A stretch of DNA of 64,000 nucleotides from Bolinopsis microptera. Taxonomy: Eukaryota > Ctenophora > Tentaculata > Lobata > Bolinopsidae. Shown here piece after piece: positions 58,298 through 64,000 of the stretch. The translations under genes and the position numbers were made by a program. Where the stretch lies: assembly GCF_026151205.1 (NCBI RefSeq), contig NC_087081.1, positions 15,488,837 through 15,552,836 of the forward strand. The letters are read 5' to 3'. The stretch's first letter is position 1. Every line of letters begins with the position of its first letter. Under the pieces are notes generated by a model. The model was not told the DNA's origin and searched no databases. It saw nothing but the letters and a program-made list of their open reading frames with translations.

Positions 58298-59603
58298 GTT
58301 TATACCCGCTGTTGTTGTAGATTGCCTCGCAGTATTTCTTGAAGTATTTCCTCAAAAGTTTCAGACAACAGTTAACTTGGACGTTAAGTTGTTTCGTAAC
58401 GCAAAAACGGGCACCTGCAATGAACCTCGCCTTGTAAGGGTTCTTATGAAGCTTAGGGTTCCAGAAGATGCGTGCTAGTCGCAAGTTTTTATCTTCAACT
58501 TGTACATTAAATCTCTCCTTTAGACTCTCAGATATTTTATTGACATAATGAGTCTCGTCTTCGCTACAGGGTTTATATGTATCATTACCTATACATTCTA
58601 GAGTATTAGGATCAAAACCCATTTCATTGACAAGAGTTTTTACATAAAACTTTTTACAAATAAATGAAAAATTACCAGAAGCTTTGTCGATACTGCAAAT
58701 AATGTATTTACTTTTCAGCAATTTAAGACTTCTTTTAACATCATCTTTTTCCAGTGTGTTTTCTTTTATTTCAAATGTTTCAGGAAAGTTTTTCTTGTAA
58801 TATTCAATACGATTGGAAACTATTGATAACACTTTTTCCTTCCAATCGCTGAACTTTACTTCTTTTTGACAGTACTTTCTACTTTTTGATTTTATAAATT
58901 TATCGACAGCTTCGGTAACTGACATATATATCTCATCTGGAGATTTAAATGTGGGAATTCTGTATTTACAACCGTAGGAAAGTAATTCCATAAGTTCAAC
59001 ATTATCAACAATATCTAAATTACCAGTAACTGCATGTCCACGAGGAGGATAATTGAAAGGGGAGGAGTGGCAATCGCATGGACTATCTAAAATAGATTTA
59101 ATATCAGAAATAGAAAGTTTCTTTAAGAATGAAGCATAGTTACAAATAGAAAGACTTATAGGATCATTTTACTCATAATAAATCTGTAATGGTGTAAAAG
59201 ACTGAATCAAAATGGGAAGCAAATCAATGACTGAAGTGTCAGAGAAAATAGATTTTAGGTTAAGATTATCAATGAATTTGCAATTAAATGGAACAATTAT
59301 AAATTCTCTATTACTGGATTCAGATTTGTTCTGATGGTATTTGGGGGAAAATGTTGAACAGAAAGAGGAACATACGTTGTAAATCAATCCTAAATTATTT
59401 TGACTCAAAGAGTAGAGAGTGTCTAAATCTGATAAGCTATAACATTTTAATGTTTTGTATATGGAATGTTCTGAAGAGATGTTATCTTTCAGCCTGTTAA
59501 TATCAGACTCTATGGTATCCAGAGACTTCTTAGGCTGAACTTTCTTCTTTCCATTCCCTCTGCCACGTTTGTATCGAGCAATCTGTCCACTAAAATAATT
59601 CAT
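58269..59603 (-). pseudogene. PLE part 2: linker and N-terminal RT region
   Basis: From MNYFSGQIARYKRGRG, with a basic GNGKKKVQPKK stretch, the frame runs to a TAA at 59169-59171 and continues in the same frame with NDPISLSICNY, the CxC motif PCDCHSS, GHAVTGNLDIVDN, IDKASGNFSF and NPKLHKNPYKARFIAG. These last motifs are typical of the region before RT motif A in PLEs. The frame ends at 58269 after SGYKHVLEHR, where the homologous protein would continue in the next frame. Confidence 0.8.
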
Positions 59604-60022
59604 AACCCGATCTTGTCAGAATCAACATAATCTACAATCTGTATGGAAGCATCTGAGAAGACGTGACCAGGAATATTAAAATGTTCATATAAAAATGTGG
59701 ATGATTTGGCTTTGACACAATTTCTGTGGCCATTGACTCTTTTATGAAGTGGTTGAGTTGTTTCTCCAACATATTGTTTTTTACAGGTAGAACAGGTAAT
59801 AACATAAATAACATTATTAGTTTTACAATTAAATATAAAATTTGTATGTCCAAAGATAAAATCATTATTAAAAGTACTGCTCCTAAATATATTAACAGGA
59901 TTAAAACTGTTGCAAGTGAGACAACCTCTACCATTGCAACATCTAAAAGTGCTAGAAAAGACATTACTAGGGGTTACCCATTTATTTAAGGATTTTGAGA
60001 AGAATTTACCATTACGTCTAAG
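59600..60022 (-). pseudogene. PLE part 1: GIY-YIG endonuclease
   Basis: The open frame contains RCCNGRGCLTC, then NVIYVITCSTCKKQYVGETT, then HKRVNGHRN and FLYEHFNIPGH. This is the GIY-YIG fold, with VIY and YVG in place of the name-giving residues and the Cys and His residues that mark PLE endonucleases. No in-frame Met is present in the open stretch, so the start is lost or lies further upstream. It ends with TGA, overlapping by four bases (ATGA) the ATG of the next frame. Confidence 0.8.
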
Positions 60023-61160
60023 TCAAGAAGGTAACATCATCCCTTTCGGCGTTTCCGCCTAGACCCAACGACTCGAGATAGGCCAAGGACAACGGGTCGG
60101 ACATCAACCTATTGTCATGGGGCTGCCATGATTGGGCGGGCGTTAGATGTCATGAACCTAAATAGTTCTCCCACCGACGCAGTGTAGCCTGGCGAGATTC
60201 TTCGCGACCATAAAAATCTCTTAGAACCGGATCTTGCACTGCCGCTGTTTCTCGTACCGTAGCATGGCGGACAGCTCACGCCAGAAAATGAAATAAACAG
60301 GTAAATACAGGATAAATCAGGAGATGTATGTACAACAACAAGACTTCAAGGAGGACGCCCAAGAAAACAAAGATCAACCAAATCTCGGAACCAATAGCCG
60401 GGAGAGATATAAATGTAATTATAGAGCAATATCAAGAAAAGCTATCAATTATGTATCCAACGTGTTTATGTATCAATGATTATGTATCAATGTGTTTATA
60501 CTGTGAAGTGTGAAATATCGTTAAATCTAGGAATGCAACATTCAACTGTAGTTGAATGGTGACATTTATAACCTGAATCCTATCAACTAGTGAATAATGA
60601 TATTACTGATACTGTGAATAGTTGCAATAGTTACAACCGTAACAAACATGATATGATCTCCACGGACAACTGAATTGTTTAAATTCCATTGTAGCAAGCT
60701 TGTAACGACCACAGGTTCAATCTTTAACATCTTTTGGACATTGATAACTGAGCTTTCAACCACAGATATCATGACGTACCAACCACCGGAAACTACGGTA
60801 TTAATAATATTTATGAAGGAGCACATGTAGGACTAGACGAGCTCGGTCAGTCTGTTTAAAGAAATCCGGCTATTTAATGAAAACCAGCTTGAGTCGCATA
60901 ACAGTATAGTAATCGCATAGTAGCCGTATATTTAACACAGACCTGTATAGCAGAGCCAAGCTGCCTGAACAAGGACCGACCGCGCGTCTCATATTACGTC
61001 ACAGTGCACGTGGGCAGACATATATTCCTTGTTCTCTTGTTGTTAAAACCCCTTTATAGTTTACCGCGTTGGTTGGATAAACTTATAAATACAGCTACAC
61101 GACCTAGGCACTAGTTTTATATTGTCACTGGATTCGTAAGCAATGTTTTCCCACATGTAC
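60023..61160. other. No gene seen; GC-richer patch then AT-rich DNA
   Basis: The stretch 60030-60290 is more GC-rich than its surroundings and may be the 5' leader of the PLE. The rest shows no coding signal. Confidence 0.4.
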
Positions 61161-61209
61161 GTTAACTGTTAAGTTCCTATGACTATCCAACATTTTTTCA
61201 GACAAGCTT

Positions 61210-61345
61210 TTATCTTTAAAGGTTCCAGAATTCTTATAAACTCCTTCATCTTTGCAACATTTTGTAAGAGAAACTCCTTTAATTTTCCAACATTTTGTAG
61301 TACGTACGCCTTTAACTTTCCAATATTCTGTAGGCCTAGATGCAA
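61210..61345. repeat. 33-bp degenerate tandem repeat
   Basis: About three to four units of CCTTTAACTTTCCAACATTT plus linker. On the minus strand they read as 11-residue LQNVGKLKEFL repeats, but there is no start context or splice support, so I treat it as a repeat. Confidence 0.45.
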
Positions 61346-61419
61346 AGCTTTTTTTAAAAATAATAACAAATCTGTTTTCATCAGATATGCACTCAGTCTT
61401 TACCGATATTAGATAGTTA

Positions 61420-62480
61420 AAAATAATCTTGTTGAGAAAAATTACAAGAAATTTTAAGAACTTGAAATACCAGGATATCCTGAGCTACAGTCTACAGATA
61501 CTATTGTTAAATTGTCAAAGCTAACAACTGTGAATATATCAACTAAATTGTGATAGCTATCATTATCCAACTGCTCTCTCCTCTTCTACCCCACTGCACC
61601 TCTAAACCTAAATTAGCCACGTCTATAACTAGATATAACGCATCAAGATCAAACGTTCCGATACCTTTATATCAGTAATTATAATAACTACGTGCTCTGG
61701 TAACCTCTTAATCGTTGCCCTAACTACTGTCTTTGTATCAAGGACGAGACTACCAGTAACAAGCCATTGTTAGTCAACGCTCGTCACCGCATATATATAA
61801 ATAACACCATTATTACAGCATAATATTATGCAGGGTGCATATTGGGATATAACTGGTGTATCGGGCACATGGGGTATATCATATTAGGGGTTGAAGCAAA
61901 CCGTATTAATCTCTACTCGGAGCTAGACAAGCTTAATTAGTGAGGCCAGCAGGTGGAATGAAGGCCATGGGTCCAGGGACCACTGGTTACCAGGGTTACT
62001 GGTTATTGGTTCTGTCGGTATTGGGATCTGCTTAGTGGAGTTTAACTATGTACATTTGTAGTAGAACATTATTTAATAGTGCTCTTATCTCTGATATTGA
62101 TAGTATTATTATACTTGTTGAGTCGGTATAACGTTTGAGGGCTCTTTCGTTCATGTCGTCCAGTTAAAAGTGCAATACGTAAAACATGTCGGTTTGTAGA
62201 TGATTTTACTGAACAAATGTAGTTGGAATTGTCAAGAAATCTCATTTCAAGTGTAACTATGAACCTTAATTTTGTTCCTGTACCTATACCGTACCCCCAG
62301 GCATCGGTTGTATCATTTAAGATAATTATTCAAGACTTGAAGCAGTTACCTCTATTGTCTATTTAATCGGTTAATTGGCTAATTGGTTAAAAGTTGCTTT
62401 GTGCTTCAAAACGCGGACATAATTTTGGTTCAACACCGTCCGTCATTCGTCCGCGTAAGCATTGTTTGGTTTTCATTATT
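61420..62480. other. No gene seen
   Basis: AT-rich DNA. A CGCGGAC...GTCCGCG stem lies at about 62411-62454. Confidence 0.4.
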
Positions 62481-62484
62481 AGTA

Positions 62485-63240
62485 CAGTCAAATCCGTTCT
62501 AATTTAAGCCTTTGTCGGACAAAATTCGCAACAAAGCGATTTTAACGGGATATGGTCGGGACAGGTCCCAGGAATCATTCCAGAGAGTTCCCAAAATCCT
62601 CGACTTCAGGAAAATCCACAGTTACCACTTTTTTACCACCTTTTTACCACTTTGGTTTTTCGCAAATAAGTCATGTTCTGAATATCCTAGAAGATTCTAG
62701 TTTAAAGCATTGTGTTAAGAAAACAAAGAAGAACAACTTTTTCTTTAACAACTTTTTCAAAAATAAATTATCTAATTAATTGATTAAATAATTAATAAAA
62801 TTTCAAATATTTCAAAAATACATTTTCATAAAAAATGTTCACAATTACATTCCACGTATATTGAACTAATTTTTATAAAAATTTTGAAAATTTTCACTTA
62901 CAATATTTTGGACTTGTAAAATTTTCGAAATTTGTAAAGAAAAACCAATATTTACCACTTTTTACCACATTGAATCTCCGCTAATAAAACGACTTCTGAA
63001 TGTCGTAGAAGGTTCTAGATTGAACCAATGTGTTCAAAATATAAAAGAGAACAACTTTTTTATCTGATAATCTTTGGATTAGATAATTAATTGATTTATT
63101 AATTAAATAATAATTAAATTTTTAAAAATTTCAAAATATAATTTTTATCAAAAAAATTTGCCGTAACGTAAAACGTAAAATGAATTTACTTGAATAACAG
63201 AACATACACCGTCACATAGATAAGATAACAGATTAAAAAA
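62485..63240. repeat. Diverged tandem duplication, about 325 bp
   Basis: The words TACCACTTTTTACCAC, TTCTGAATATCCTAGAAG and GAACAACTTTTT at 62620-62770 recur in order at 62950-63070. The left border, TACAGTCAAATCCGTTC, looks like a pogo/Tigger-type terminus, but no matching right end was found. Confidence 0.5.
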
Positions 63241-63394
63241 ATCCAGATAAATGGAATAAACGGTAAAATATCCAAATTTGTACGATACTATTATAGCTTA
63301 TAACTATTTACACATCATATCTCTCGACTTAGTGTTGTGCTTAACTAAATTGTTAAACTGGTTTGTTTGGAAGCGTAAGCTTCAGCTTTACTTT

Positions 63395-63880
63395 ATGTTG
63401 ACTTCTCTTCCTAAAAAAGTTGAATCTGCTAAAAATCGAGGACTAAAATCACACGAAATAGTTTTGACAAAAGAAGAACACATCGTGTGCCTGATACTGT
63501 ACGCGTGCAGATTCTATGTAAGTAGCTGTCAACTAATAATACTTAATAGTAAAATCTTTTTACCGTTTTACTTTTAAGTTTGATTTCAGCGGAGAGCGTA
63601 ACTAGAGGCATTCTTAACCAATACAATGTTTTAATTTACCAGGCAAATAAGGAGTTAGTTTCGGTGAATAGCTTTAAGAGGTCCTATTCTTTATCCTGAC
63701 GCCTCTTATACCTTGTATAAATAAACAAATCAACGCGACACAGGTTGGATCAACAACCCCTGGTCACTGAACGAAATTAAACGACAGTACAACGGCATGA
63801 CTGATTCAGCTCAGAGTGACGTCTTGTGTGTATTATTGCAGACAGTGACCATAGACCAGTTCCAAAGATTCATATCTAGC
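63395..63880 (+). CDS. Possible exons of an unidentified plus-strand gene
   Basis: The frame MLTSLPKKVESAKNRG to LYACRFY ends at a consensus donor (TAT|GTAAGT, 63517). After the acceptor TTTACCAG a frame reads ANKELVSVNSFKRS (63643 on). After GCGACACAG (63743) another reads WINNPWSLNEIKRQY to TIDQFQRFIS before entering the SINE. The composition looks protein-like, but the phases do not all match and I do not recognise the product. Confidence 0.3.
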
Positions 63881-64000
63881 CTAGCGGTTAGAGCATCCGC
63901 CTTCTGCGCAGAAGGTTCAGGGTTCGAATCCCAGTGTCACCTACTCTAGGGAGTAGCTAAGGATCTATGCGATCTCAACGGTCGACTCAACCGAATGATA
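63876..64000 (+). mobile_element. tRNA-derived SINE, cut by the window end
   Basis: The head contains TAGCCTAGCGGTTAGAGCA (A box) and GGTTCGAATCC (B box), with a palindromic anticodon arm CCTTCTGCGCAGAAGG. The body then has AGCTAAGGATCTATG and CGGTCGACTCAACCGAAT, matching the SINE at 29272-29632, whose tRNA-like head is different. Confidence 0.8.

Larger units (their letters stand above)
57230..60022 (-). mobile_element. Naiad-type Penelope-like element, degraded
   Basis: On the minus strand an endonuclease of GIY-YIG type comes first, then a linker with a CxC motif (PCDCHSS), then a PLE reverse transcriptase. This permuted order with the CxC linker is the published hallmark of Naiad and Chlamys PLEs; canonical PLEs have the endonuclease at the C-terminus. 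The frame is broken three times: a shift at 59600-59603, a TAA at 59169-59171 and a shift near 58297. The outer limits are approximate, and I found no hammerhead-like core, which agrees with reports for Naiads. Confidence 0.85.

Noticed and set aside
59600-59602. Selenocysteine codon in the PLE, as reported for some Naiads
   Set aside because: Reading through the TGA leads to a short non-homologous frame with a nearby stop; the PLE linker continues in the other frame.

Overview
The window is from an AT-rich, intron-rich invertebrate animal nuclear genome. The evidence is GT-AG introns, a ciliary coiled-coil gene with many short exons, signal-peptide genes with introns, an LTR retroelement, tRNA-derived SINEs, a Penelope-like retroelement with an N-terminal GIY-YIG domain (Naiad type, known from many invertebrate phyla) and abundant satellites and foldback repeats. 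I cannot name the species; a cnidarian or another soft-bodied invertebrate would fit.

The backbone is one long minus-strand gene with exons scattered from about 56.2 kb to 10.1 kb. Its product is coiled-coil and resembles SCLT1, the distal-appendage protein of the centriole. Its introns act as hosts. On the opposite strand they hold a secreted trypsin-fold serine protease (12.6-13.8 kb), an unknown single-pass membrane protein (14.4-16.2 kb), a broken rhodopsin-type GPCR (18.4-19.5 kb) and five tandem secreted tectonin (six-bladed beta-propeller) lectin genes (26.2-45.2 kb). The gene's 5' end is not found in the window.

Layout. 0-7.75 kb: inverted and nested foldback repeats forming a giant imperfect palindrome, with an inserted TIR element. 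8.2-10.2 kb: an 85-bp satellite (23 units) whose last unit supplies the final codons and stop of the coiled-coil gene. 10-20.7 kb: gene-dense, nested genes. 22.3-24.3 kb: poly-G-ended foldback insertion at a TTA(A) site. 24.3-45.2 kb: lectin array, two intact and three damaged copies. One damaged copy is split by a non-autonomous Ty3/gypsy-like LTR element, and one spacer carries a SINE that its sister spacer lacks. 45.7-56.5 kb: remaining exons among minisatellites (CACGTG 16-mers, 23-mers, 9-mers), a perfect 72-bp palindrome, a TTAA-flanked foldback and three long GA arrays. 57.2-60 kb: a degraded Naiad-type PLE. 60-64 kb: mostly anonymous, ending in a SINE.

The paralogous lectin units work as an internal control: comparing them shows filled and empty sites for three separate insertions (SINE, poly-G foldback, and an unclassified 1.5-1.7 kb insert with a TTAAAC duplication).
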